In this document: in pieces, positions 56,659-64,000 of the stretch
How the letters are laid out: the number at the start of each line of letters is the position of its first letter
Position numbering within the stretch: the stretch's first letter is position 1
NCBI RefSeq assembly: GCF_006352065.1
Contig: NZ_CP040915.1
Coordinates: 1,674,001 to 1,738,000, forward strand
Length of the DNA: 64,000 nt
Direction: 5' to 3'
From: Georgenia yuyongxinii
Lineage (GTDB): Bacteria > Actinomycetota > Actinomycetes > Actinomycetales > Actinomycetaceae
Translations under genes and position numbers: made by a program
Notes under the pieces: model-generated
What the model was told of the DNA's origin: nothing
The model's input: the letters and a program-made list of their open reading frames with translations, nothing else
Database searches by the model: none

Positions 56659-57134
56659 CTACTTCCGGAGGGCTTCGCAGAGCACGGAGAGGGCGGCGTG
56701 GGACGACTCGGGCGTCACGTGCCCGTAGACGTCGCCGGTGATGGCGATCGAGCTGTGGCGAGCAGCTAAGAGACGACCTTGAGGGGCACGCCGTTCTCGA
56801 GCATCACCGAGGCCGCCAAGTGCCGCAGCGTGTGGAGACCGACCCCGGGGAGGTTCGCCCTCTTCGCGGCCGCCTTCAATGCCCGCAGCGCGTCACGGGG
56901 GTCGCTCGGCTGGCCGGTCTCGGTGGTGAAGACGTAGGGCGTCTGGACCCACGCCGACCCTGCGGAGCGCCGCTCGATCTTCTGCCGCTCGCGGACGGTG
57001 CCGAGGATGGTGACCGCCGCGGGCGAGAGCGGCACGACGCGACGGGACTTCTCCGTCTTGGTGGTGGTGCGCAGGCTGTGCCCGGCCGGCGACAGGCGCC
57101 AGCGGGCGCGGACCCCGAGCGGGGGCCGTTTCAA
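56659..57134 (-). pseudogene. Tyrosine integrase remnant 1 (C-terminal domain)
   Basis: Catalytic domain of a phage/ICE-type integrase: KTEKSRRVVPLS, VFTTETGQP, HTLRHLAASVML (His/Arg motif). After PLKVVS, GAG has become TAG (stop at 56766) and one G is lost shortly after (about 56757-56760). In the shifted frame the end continues with SSIAITGDVYGHVTPE (catalytic Tyr) to a stop at 56659. The N-terminal half is missing: the frame breaks off 6 bp before the nitroreductase gene. So it is inactive by truncation, nonsense and frameshift. Confidence 0.85.
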
Positions 57135-57140
57135 TCAAGC

Positions 57141-57773
57141 TCAGAGGGCCGTGACGACCTCGTCGAAGGGAAGACGGGGCAGGCGGTCCTTCCACGCGTC
57201 CTCGGCGGGCTCGCCCATGTTGATGGCGACGAGTACGCGGTGGCGGCCGTCCGGGAAGAACTCGCGGGAGATCGCGTCGGCGTCGAAGCCGGTCATCGGC
57301 CCGGCGGCGAGGCCGGCCGCGCGGATGCCGATGATCGCGTAGCCGACCTGGAGGTCTGTGTTGAGCTCCGCCGTGCGGGCGCGTGACTCCTCGTCGCCGG
57401 CGAACATGTCGCGGGCGCCAGGGAAGTGCGGGAAGGTCCGCGGCAGCTCCTTGTGGAAGTCGATGTCCGCAGCGAGAAGCGTGTTGGCGGGGGCGGCCGC
57501 CGTCTTCGCCCGGTTGCCCTCGGCCATGTGGGGGAGGAGGCGTTCCTTGGCGTCGGCGGAGCGGACGATGACGACGCGCAGCGGCTGGGTGTTCGTCGAC
57601 GTGGGCGCCCTTTTGACGAGCTCGAAGATCGCGGCGATCTGCTCGTCGGTGACTGGCTCGTGCGTGAAGGCGCTGGCCGTGCGGGCGTGGTGGAAGAGCA
57701 GATCTTGCGCGTGGTCGTCGAGGAGGAGCGGGTCCTGGGTCTGGTGCCCCTTTTCCGTTCCCCACGCGGTCAT
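57141..57773 (-). CDS. Nitroreductase-family flavoprotein, RutE/HadB-like
   Basis: 210 residues, full length for the malonic semialdehyde reductase (RutE)/HadB branch: LFHHARTASAFTHEPV (about 25-40), KRAPTSTNTQPLRVVIV (FMN-binding, about 53-69), AEGNRAKTAAAPANTLLAA (about 83-101), AGLAAGPMTGFD (about 153-164) and LPRLPFDE near the end. It would reduce aldehydes or nitro groups with NAD(P)H. ATG 57773 gives the family N-terminus; the open frame extends upstream. It lies between two integrase remnants, so it was probably brought in as cargo. No rut genes are near. Confidence 0.85.
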   Translation of the reverse strand: MTAWGTEKGHQTQDPLLLDDHAQDLLFHHARTASAFTHEPVTDEQIAAIFELVKRAPTSTNTQPLRVVIVRSADAKERLLPHMAEGNRAKTAAAPANTLLAADIDFHKELPRTFPHFPGARDMFAGDEESRARTAELNTDLQVGYAIIGIRAAGLAAGPMTGFDADAISREFFPDGRHRVLVAINMGEPAEDAWKDRLPRLPFDEVVTAL

Positions 57774-57871
57774 ATGGCCACGGATGTAGCCATGACACAC
57801 GAACCCTGCCCTGACGGTCGCTTCCCTTCGCGGGATGGATCGCACGATGCGTACGGGCACCCTCAAGGTGC

Positions 57872-58150
57872 CTACAGGTACGAGGCGCGCTTGAGTTCGG
57901 TCGACTCGGGCGCGCGGCGGCTACCGCCCCAGCGCCGAGGCGAGACGATCGATGGCGGATCGGCCCCCTCGGTGGAGACGTGCCCGTAGAGGTTCCCTGT
58001 GACCTGGACAGAGGCAGGGTCGAGGATTTCCGAGACGGTGCGCAAGGGGACGCCGGCCTCGAGCATGGTGGACGCGGCGGGGTGCCGAAGCGTGTGTATG
58101 CCGACGCCGTGGAGGGCCGCCTTCAGAGCGAGCCACCACCACGCGACCCG
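57872..58150 (-). pseudogene. Tyrosine integrase remnant 2 (C-terminal domain)
   Basis: About 90 residues resembling the end of an integrase: GVGIHTLRHPAASTMLEAGV (the HxLRH box), then VSEILDPASVQVTGNLYGHV with the catalytic Tyr, but the usual GH before AS is changed to DP. It is similar to remnant 1 (HTLRH.AAS.MLE.GVPL), so two related elements entered here. Upstream sequence shows no integrase start. Confidence 0.7.
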
Positions 58151-58559
58151 CCGCGGGTCAGAGCAGCGCCGGCCCTCGCGTAGGCGAGCGCGGCGTCGGG
58201 AGCGTGGACGCGGACGCCGCGTGAGCGATTGCCGATCGGTTATCTGGCGCCTCTGGCGGTTCGAAGCGGCCGAGCGGAGGGACGTCGCGCGCGGCCAGTC
58301 TCGGCCTCTGCGCCCAGAGTTTCGTTCGCCGCGCCCGGCGGCCTCCGCGGCTTTCGCCGGCGCTCGACCTTCGCACCAGGGATGACGAGAACGGGCCTCA
58401 CCCCGCACCCAGATCGTCCAGCGACGGTACTCAACCTGCCTTCGGTCGGTACCTAGGCCTCCCTTCCGGTCCCGAACGTCCTACGAATTCGTGCGCCAAC
58501 CGTCCGAACCTGGCTCTCGTACAGCGCCGGCTCACGGCGCTCCGGCCGAGGAGACAAAG
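58151..58559. other. Gene-free leader of the cai-like operon
   Basis: About 400 bp with no supported gene. It contains a perfect 10-bp palindrome ACGAATTCGT (58483-58492) and paired GGTAC words (58428 and 58449), possible operator sites for the operon starting at 58560. GAGGAGA precedes the ATG of the MFS gene. Confidence 0.4.
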
Positions 58560-59951
58560 ATGGCGGCTACCGCCAAGGGTGAGAAGAGGGCGTCCGACCT
58601 CTCGACGGCCCGCCGATGGTTCGTGCTGATCCTGGTGAGTGCAGGGAGCTCGACCATCTACGGACCTGCCTATCTCAAGAACGCGTTCTACGACTCGCAG
58701 CGCGTCGCACTGGACCTGACGAACACGCAGGTCGGCGCACTGCTCTCGGCGTACGCGATCACCGCGATGATCTGCTACCTGCCCTCGGGCCTCGTGGCGG
58801 ACCGGATGCGGATGCGGACACTGTCCGCGACCGGGTTCCTGCTCACGGCGGGCCTGACGTTCTGGTACGCGACGCTCCCGTCCTTCAACACCCTGCTGCT
58901 GATCTTCGTCGCGATGGGTGTCACCACGATCCTGCTGTGGTGGGGCGTGCGCTACAAGCTGGTGCGCCTCATCGCCGATGAGTCCGAGTACTCCCGCAAC
59001 ATCGGGATCAGCTACGGGTTCTACGGTGCCGCTGGGCTCCTGGTCGGGCTTGTCGGTTCGGCGATCCTCGCCCGGCTCGGATCGACCTCCCCGGAGGCGT
59101 TCCGCGCCTTCCTGCTGGTCTACGCGTTCCTCATCCTGGCCCTGGGCCTGCTCTCGATCGTGGTCATCCCCAAGTTCGAGGGGGAGATCGTCGAGGGTCG
59201 TTCCGTCAAGCAGGTCTTCGTCGACGCCGTCGGTTCGCTGAGCAACCCGGTCGTCCTGATCACCGCGGCGACCATGTTCTTCGTCTACTTCTACTACACG
59301 GGTGTCAACTACGCGACGACCTACCTGGCGTACCTCGGCGCTGACGCCAACCTCAACAACATCACCTCCGTGGTGCGCACGTACGGCGTCACGCTGCTCG
59401 CCGGCCCGATCTTCGGCGCGCTGGCCTTCAAGGCGAAGCGCCCGTCGCGTGTGATCTCGATCGGCTCCCTCATCGCCGTCGTCGGGCTCGCAGTGCTCGC
59501 GCTCGTGCCGACCCCGGCACCGGCCTCCCTGCCCGCCACCATGGCCCTCGTCCTGACCGTGGCCCTGCTGGGTGTGGCCCTGGGCTTCATCGCCAATGGC
59601 GTGTTCGGGATCGTCTCCAGCCAGCTCACCGAGGGCAAGGTTCCGCTGCCGGTCTTCGGTGCGGCCACCGGCGTGATCTCGGTCGTCGGGTTCTTGCCGG
59701 ACACCTTCTCCAGCACGTGGTTCGGCACGATCATCGACGGTGCCGCCGCTGCAGGTGACGAGGGTTCCGCCTACCCGGTGATCTTCTGGATCCTCGCCGG
59801 CTCCGCCGTGATCGCTGTCGTGTGCGCACAGATGCTGGCTGTCTACGTCCGCCGCAACGCGCAGAAGCTGGAGGATGAGTATGCCGCCGCGGAGGCCGCG
59901 GCCGCTGCCTCTACCAAGGACCGCGAGTCCCGCATGGCTGCAGCGTCATGA
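58560..59951 (+). CDS. MFS transporter (probably carnitine/betaine-type substrate)
   Basis: A 463-residue major facilitator with 12 predicted helices. The loop 2-3 signature is visible as SGLVADRMRMR (about residues 80-90) and YAITAMICYLPSG in helix 2. It is followed by an ATGA overlap with the hydrolase gene. It occupies the place of the carnitine antiporter CaiT of enterobacterial cai operons, but is from an unrelated family. ATG 58560 has GAGGAGA about 6 nt upstream; the frame continues upstream without a good ribosome binding site. Substrate is inferred only from the neighbours. Confidence 0.85.
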   Translation: MAATAKGEKRASDLSTARRWFVLILVSAGSSTIYGPAYLKNAFYDSQRVALDLTNTQVGALLSAYAITAMICYLPSGLVADRMRMRTLSATGFLLTAGLTFWYATLPSFNTLLLIFVAMGVTTILLWWGVRYKLVRLIADESEYSRNIGISYGFYGAAGLLVGLVGSAILARLGSTSPEAFRAFLLVYAFLILALGLLSIVVIPKFEGEIVEGRSVKQVFVDAVGSLSNPVVLITAATMFFVYFYYTGVNYATTYLAYLGADANLNNITSVVRTYGVTLLAGPIFGALAFKAKRPSRVISIGSLIAVVGLAVLALVPTPAPASLPATMALVLTVALLGVALGFIANGVFGIVSSQLTEGKVPLPVFGAATGVISVVGFLPDTFSSTWFGTIIDGAAAAGDEGSAYPVIFWILAGSAVIAVVCAQMLAVYVRRNAQKLEDEYAAAEAAAAASTKDRESRMAAAS

Positions 59952-60922
59952 GCACCGACGTCCTTCCCTTGCTGACCGAGCCCATGCGCGAGGTGCTCCG
60001 GATCCAGTCCCGACAGAACGTGGGCTCCACCAGGGAGACGACCCCCGCGGAGCAGCGTCGGCAGTACGCGGCTGAACGCGCGTACTGGAACGAAGGCGGG
60101 CCCACGATGGCCGAGACGGTCGACGACCTGGTCGCCGGCCCCCACGGGCCGCTGACCGTTCGCTGGCACCGCCCGGAAGGCGCGGTACGGTCCGTCATCG
60201 TCTTCATCCACGGCGGCGGGTTCGTCGTGGGCGGCCTCGACACGCACGACCGGATCATGCGAGCCCTCGCGGCCGATTCCGGTGCCGTCGTCGTCGGCGT
60301 GGACTACAGCCTCTCCCCGGAGGCCAAGTTCCCGCAGGCGGTGCACGAGTGTGCCGCTGCTGCCCGCCACGTGGCAGAACGGGCCCACGAGCACGGGGTC
60401 GCCGAAGGCGCCATCTCCCTCGCCGGCGACTCCGGCGGAGCCAGCCTGGCGCTGGCAGCCACGCTCCTGCTGCGCGACCAGGGCGGCCCGGAGGTCGAGT
60501 CACTCCTCCTCTACTACGGGATGTACGGGCTCGTGGACTCCCGCTCGCGACGCCGCCTGGGCAACGAGTGGGACGGTCTGACGCCGTCGGACCTGGAGTT
60601 CTACCTCAAGGCATACACGTCCGGGTCGCAGGACCTCGCCGACCCCTACCTGGACTGCCTCGGTGCCGACCTCTCCTTCGGCCTGCCGCCGACGTATCTC
60701 CTCGCAGCGACGCTCGACCCGCTCCTGGACGACACCCTCGCCCTCATGGACGCCCTCGAGGAGTACGGCGTGCCGCACCAGCTGCGGCTTGTCGACGGCG
60801 TCCTTCACGGCTTCCTGCACTACTCCCGACTCCTCCCCGAAGCGGTGGAGGCACTGGCCGAGGGAGCTGCGTTCCACCGATCCGTCGTCGCCGGCCGGCA
60901 GCCGGCTACCGCCCACCACTGA
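59948..60922 (+). CDS. Alpha/beta hydrolase, hormone-sensitive lipase (HSL) family
   Basis: 324 residues. The oxyanion-hole motif HGGGFV (about residues 90-95), nucleophile elbow GDSGGAS (Ser about 161), an acid in DPLLDD (about 258) and HGFLHYSR (His about 287) give a full catalytic set of an Aes/HSL-type carboxylesterase. In this operon it could free carnitine from acyl esters; this is inference from position. Overlaps the MFS stop (ATGA); 37 bp before caiA. Confidence 0.88.
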   Translation: MSTDVLPLLTEPMREVLRIQSRQNVGSTRETTPAEQRRQYAAERAYWNEGGPTMAETVDDLVAGPHGPLTVRWHRPEGAVRSVIVFIHGGGFVVGGLDTHDRIMRALAADSGAVVVGVDYSLSPEAKFPQAVHECAAAARHVAERAHEHGVAEGAISLAGDSGGASLALAATLLLRDQGGPEVESLLLYYGMYGLVDSRSRRRLGNEWDGLTPSDLEFYLKAYTSGSQDLADPYLDCLGADLSFGLPPTYLLAATLDPLLDDTLALMDALEEYGVPHQLRLVDGVLHGFLHYSRLLPEAVEALAEGAAFHRSVVAGRQPATAHH

Positions 60923-60959
60923 CCGACGGACACCACCAAGACACCGAAAGGCATCACCC

Positions 60960-62093
60960 ATGGACTTCTCTCTGACCGAGGACCAGGACCTGATGGTCCA
61001 GGCCGTCCGCGAGCTCATGACACGCGAGAACTGGGAGCCGTACTTCGCCGAGTGCGACGCCGAGCACAAGTACCCGCAGCGCTGGGTCGCCGAGCTGGCG
61101 GCGATCGGCGTCGACACGATCCTCCTGCCCGAGGCGCACGGCGGCCTGGACGCCGGCTGGACGACGATCGCGGCGGTGTGGGAGGAGCTGGGCCGCCTCG
61201 GCGCCCCCACCTACGTCCTCTACCAGCTCCCGACGCTCGAGACCGTCGTCCGGGTGGGCAGCGAGGAGCAGCAGAAGAAGATCCTCGCCAAGGTCGGCAC
61301 CGGCGAGCAGATCTGGAACTTCGCCATGACGGAGCCGGGCGCGGGCTCCAGCTTCGCGGCCATGGCCACGACGTACACCCGCCGTGACGGGAAGTTCTAC
61401 CTCAACGGCCACAAGACGTTCATCACCTCCAGCAAGTACGTGCCGTACCTGATCGTCATGGCGCGCAACGCGGAGAACATGGAGCAGTACACCGAGTTCT
61501 TCGTCGACATGACCAAGGCAGGCATCACCAAGGAGCCGCTGGAGAAGCTCGGGCTGCGCATGGACTCCTGCTGCGAGATCTACTTCGACGACGTCGAGCT
61601 CGACGAAGCGGACATGTTCGGTGGCGAGGGTGAGGGCTTCGCCCGCACCGTCGCCGACTTCGACCTGGAGCGGTTCCTCGTCGCCGCCTGCGACTACGGG
61701 TGGGCCCTGTGCGCGTTCGAGGACGCGGCCAGGTACGCCAACCAGCGGGTGCAGGGCGGTCAGACGATCGCCCGGTACCAGCTCATCCAGGACAAGTTCG
61801 CCAACATGAAGATCGCGTTGACGAACATGCGCAACATGATCTATGAGGTCGCGTGGAAGGCAGACAACGGCCTGCTCGGCAAGGGCGACGCCTCGATGGC
61901 GAAGCTCTACTGCACCCGGGCGGCCGGCGAGGTCGTCGACGACGCGATCCAGGTGCTCGGCGGCATCGCCGTCACGGGCGACCACCGGGTGGCGCGCTTC
62001 TACCGCGACCTGCGCGTGGAGCGGATCTCGGGCGGCACCGACGAGATGATGGTCCTCACGGCCGGCCGTGCGGCGCTGAAGGACTTCCGATGA
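60960..62093 (+). CDS. caiA: CaiA-like acyl-CoA dehydrogenase (crotonobetainyl-CoA reductase)
   Basis: 377 residues, close in length and motifs to E. coli CaiA (380). Recalled shared blocks: EHGGLDAGW (E. coli EEHGGLDAGF), [23 protein letters not shown]-type [44 protein letters not shown] and [13 protein letters not shown]. This goes well beyond general acyl-CoA dehydrogenase similarity. FAD enzyme that reduces crotonobetainyl-CoA to gamma-butyrobetainyl-CoA with electron transfer flavoprotein; it might run in the oxidising direction in an aerobe. The ATG at 60960 gives the family N-terminus MDFSL. caiB overlaps its stop (ATGA). Confidence 0.88.
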   Translation: MDFSLTEDQDLMVQAVRELMTRENWEPYFAECDAEHKYPQRWVAELAAIGVDTILLPEAHGGLDAGWTTIAAVWEELGRLGAPTYVLYQLPTLETVVRVGSEEQQKKILAKVGTGEQIWNFAMTEPGAGSSFAAMATTYTRRDGKFYLNGHKTFITSSKYVPYLIVMARNAENMEQYTEFFVDMTKAGITKEPLEKLGLRMDSCCEIYFDDVELDEADMFGGEGEGFARTVADFDLERFLVAACDYGWALCAFEDAARYANQRVQGGQTIARYQLIQDKFANMKIALTNMRNMIYEVAWKADNGLLGKGDASMAKLYCTRAAGEVVDDAIQVLGGIAVTGDHRVARFYRDLRVERISGGTDEMMVLTAGRAALKDFR

Positions 62094-63322
62094 ACAGCGC
62101 CGAGAAGAAGCAGCCTGCCATGACCACCGTCCCCGCCTTCGGCCCGCTCCAGGGCGTCAAGGTCGTCTACTCGGCCGTCGAGATCGCCGCCCCGTCCGCG
62201 GCCGCGATCATGGCCGAGTGGGGAGCCGACGTCGTCTGGATCGAGAACACCCGTACGGGCGACTCGATGCGCGACACCACCCACATCAAGGAGCTCGAGC
62301 GTCGCAACCAGCGCTCGATCGCACTCAACCCGTTCACGGACGAGGGCCGGGAGGTGCTGCTCTCGCTCATCGCCGACGCCGACATCTTCATCGAGTCGTC
62401 CAAGGGCCCGACGTACGTGCGGCGCGGAATCACCGACGAGCTGCTCTGGGAGCGCAACCCGAAGCTCGTCATCGTCCACGTGTCCGGCTTCGGGCAGTAC
62501 GGCGTGCCGGAGCGGGTCAACCGTGCGGCGTACGACCTGACGGTCCAGGCCTACAGCGGCTACATGGCGCAGAACGGCACGCCCGAGCAGCCGATGGCCG
62601 CGGTGCCGTACGTCGGTGACTACTTCACCTCCCTCATGGTCGTCTCGTCGGCGCTCGCAGCGCTCAACCGGGCCAAGGCCACGGGCGAGGGGGACAGCGT
62701 CGACGTGGCGATGTACGAGGTGATGCTGCGCGTCGGTGCGTACTACCTCATGGACTACCTCAACGACGGCACGGTGTACCCCCGGCCGGGCGCCCGGCAC
62801 CCGAACCTGTGCGGGATCGGGGAGTACCGCACGTCCGACGGGTTCATCGGGCTGTGCGTGTACGGCGTCAAGCAGAACAAGTACCTGCTCGAGCGCATCG
62901 GTCTGGGTCACCTGTGGGGCACCGAGGAGTACCCCGACGACACCAGCGCGCTGTGGCTCGACGGGCCCCAGGCGGAGCTCATCGAGGCGAAGCTCGACGA
63001 GTTCTGCCTGACCCAGAAGGCGCTGGAGCTGGAGAAGGAGTTCTCCGGCGTCGGCATCGCCGCCAACGCCGTGCTCGAGTTCGATCAGCTCGTCGCCGAG
63101 GAGCACCTCGCCCAGCGCGAGGCCCTCGTCGAGTGGGAGCGGCAGGACGGCAGCCCGGTCAAGGGAGTCGGCATCTTCCCGAAGTTTGTGCGTAACCCGG
63201 GCCAGATCTGGCGGCCCATGCCGGACCTCGGGCAGGACACCGACGACGTGCTCGCCGAGGCCGGGTACACGCCCGACCAGATCGCGCAGCTGGCCGACAA
63301 CGGAACCGTCAGAAGGAGCTGA
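62090..63322 (+). CDS. caiB: CaiB-like type III CoA-transferase (L-carnitine CoA-transferase)
   Basis: 410 residues (E. coli CaiB has 405). [10 protein letters not shown] (about residues 17-26), [12 protein letters not shown] (about 43-54), [18 protein letters not shown] (about 102-119), HVSGFGQYG (about 129-137), the catalytic aspartate in [10 protein letters not shown] (about 178) and [10 protein letters not shown] near the end match CaiB as I recall it rather than other CaiB/BaiF (Frc-type) members. It moves CoA between betaine derivatives. ATG 62090 overlaps the caiA stop; an internal ATG (62120) is possible. Confidence 0.88.
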   Translation: MNSAEKKQPAMTTVPAFGPLQGVKVVYSAVEIAAPSAAAIMAEWGADVVWIENTRTGDSMRDTTHIKELERRNQRSIALNPFTDEGREVLLSLIADADIFIESSKGPTYVRRGITDELLWERNPKLVIVHVSGFGQYGVPERVNRAAYDLTVQAYSGYMAQNGTPEQPMAAVPYVGDYFTSLMVVSSALAALNRAKATGEGDSVDVAMYEVMLRVGAYYLMDYLNDGTVYPRPGARHPNLCGIGEYRTSDGFIGLCVYGVKQNKYLLERIGLGHLWGTEEYPDDTSALWLDGPQAELIEAKLDEFCLTQKALELEKEFSGVGIAANAVLEFDQLVAEEHLAQREALVEWERQDGSPVKGVGIFPKFVRNPGQIWRPMPDLGQDTDDVLAEAGYTPDQIAQLADNGTVRRS

Positions 63323-63381
63323 ACCAGCCACGGGCGCGTGCGGGGCGACCCCGCTCCGCACGCGCCGACGGCACCACCACC

Positions 63382-64000
63382 ATGGACATCATCGGCAACC
63401 GCACCCTGCGGGACCTCTGGGACGAGCTGGCGCGCACGCGCACCGAGGACGTGTTCCTCGTGCACGAGGACCCCGACGGTCACACCACATCGTTCACGTA
63501 CGGCGAGTTCGGCACGCGCATCGTGCGCGCGACGAACCTCCTGCGCAGCCTGGGCATCCGGCCCGGTGAGTGCGTGGGCATGCACATGGGGAACGGCCCG
63601 CAGCAGCTCGAGTGCCTCTTCGCGCTCGCCTGCATCGGTGCGGTGGCCGTGCCGCTCCACCCGCGCAGCACCGCGGCCGAGTGCGCCCGGAGCCTCGCCC
63701 GGGTGGGAGCCGCCCTCGTGGTGTGCGAGCCGGAGGTACGCCCCGCGGAGGGGTACCCCGCCGGTGTCCGGGTCCTGGTGGCTCGCGAGCCGGTCCCGGG
63801 GCCGGACTCCTACGACGACGCGCGTGACCGGCAACCGGACACCCTCGTGGACCCGGCACCGCTCACGAGCGACGACCCCGCGGTCATCGTCTTCTCCTCC
63901 GGTTCCACGGCCGAGCCGAAGGGGGTGGTGCTCACGCACGCGAACCTGTTGTTCTCGGGCATCTTCGTCGCCTGGCAGGCAACGATGACATCGGCCGACC
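63382..64000 (+). CDS. caiC: CaiC-like betaine/carnitine-CoA ligase, 5' part
   Basis: First 206 residues of an AMP-binding acyl-CoA synthetase that runs past the window end. LRDLWDELA (about residues 9-17), FTYGEFGTRIVRATNLL, ACIGAVAVPLHPRS (about 82-95) and the P-loop VFSSGSTAEPKGVVLTHANL (about 174-193) show the family; THANLLFSGIFVAWQ resembles E. coli CaiC THYNLRFAGYYSAWQ. The ATG at 63382 lies 59 bp after caiB. With CaiA and CaiB it completes the activation and reduction core of the carnitine pathway. Confidence 0.85.
   Translation, partial: MDIIGNRTLRDLWDELARTRTEDVFLVHEDPDGHTTSFTYGEFGTRIVRATNLLRSLGIRPGECVGMHMGNGPQQLECLFALACIGAVAVPLHPRSTAAECARSLARVGAALVVCEPEVRPAEGYPAGVRVLVAREPVPGPDSYDDARDRQPDTLVDPAPLTSDDPAVIVFSSGSTAEPKGVVLTHANLLFSGIFVAWQATMTSAD

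Noticed and set aside
56893-57798. A 300-codon minus-strand frame over the nitroreductase gene
   Set aside because: Out of frame with the RutE-like protein; product is Arg/Pro-rich without domains.
62090-63322. Formyl-CoA or oxalate CoA-transferase (Frc)
   Set aside because: The neighbouring caiA and caiC relatives and CaiB-type stretches ([20 protein letters not shown]) fit the carnitine branch better.

Overview
The window is 64 kb of very GC-rich DNA (roughly 70% or more) with many GTG starts, ATGA and GTGA gene overlaps and a typical actinobacterial gene set: RbpA, WhiA, OpcA, ScpA/ScpB next to a ParA, long-form Pgi, and uvrA-uvrC-rapZ-yvcK-whiA-gap-pgk-tpi-secG. I infer an actinomycete, probably of the order Micrococcales. 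The species cannot be read from the sequence alone. About the first 55 kb looks like chromosomal core. The last 7.6 kb, beyond a tRNA-Pro, looks acquired. Layout from left to right: the 3' end of uvrB (1-654); a Mn-type (yybP-ykoY) riboswitch followed by a TerC-family exporter (773-2116); a beta-ketoadipate (protocatechuate branch) cluster 2251-9279, with two IclR regulators, pcaB and a fused pcaDC on the plus strand, and pcaI-pcaJ-pcaF on the minus strand, with a matching PcaR-type operator (GTTCG-N5-CGCAC) before pcaB and before pcaI; an SLC10-like transporter, a YCII protein, a metallo-hydrolase and a frameshifted GH15 glycosidase (9338-13397); the uvrA/uvrC repair genes, an OsmC-like protein without cysteines, rapZ-yvcK-whiA, and the glycolytic gap-pgk-tpiA unit with secG and rbpA (13620-27325); the oppositely oriented pentose-phosphate operon tkt-tal-pgi-zwf-opcA (35128-27497); then ctaB, xerD, an AbiEi/DUF559-like protein, parA-scpA-scpB-rluB, tyrA, and cmk-plsC-der-membrane protein (35472-47444). 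Region 47469-56138 holds a small acidic protein, a lipoprotein that looks like a serine beta-lactamase with its catalytic residues lost, a transglutaminase/DUF58 pair, a 1017-residue LuxR-family ATP-binding regulator and a small secreted two-cysteine protein. The DUF58 operon and the secreted-protein gene each carry two direct TGTAAGGG(G)T boxes whose starts are 23 bp apart, suggesting that the regulator lying between them controls both. A tRNA-Pro(GGG) at 56416 is followed by two decayed tyrosine integrases around a RutE-like nitroreductase, then an operon (58560 to the window end): MFS transporter, HSL-type hydrolase, and close relatives of CaiA, CaiB and CaiC. This is a likely carnitine or gamma-butyrobetaine CoA pathway on a genomic island. 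Across the window, eight intergenic spots carry a previously unannotated repeat built from a 19-bp unit (GAGATGTCATCTTCTCCGY), in single, tandem and inverted forms, including a perfect 56-bp palindrome between zwf and opcA. Annotations rest on reading the sequence and on remembered family motifs; no database search was possible.
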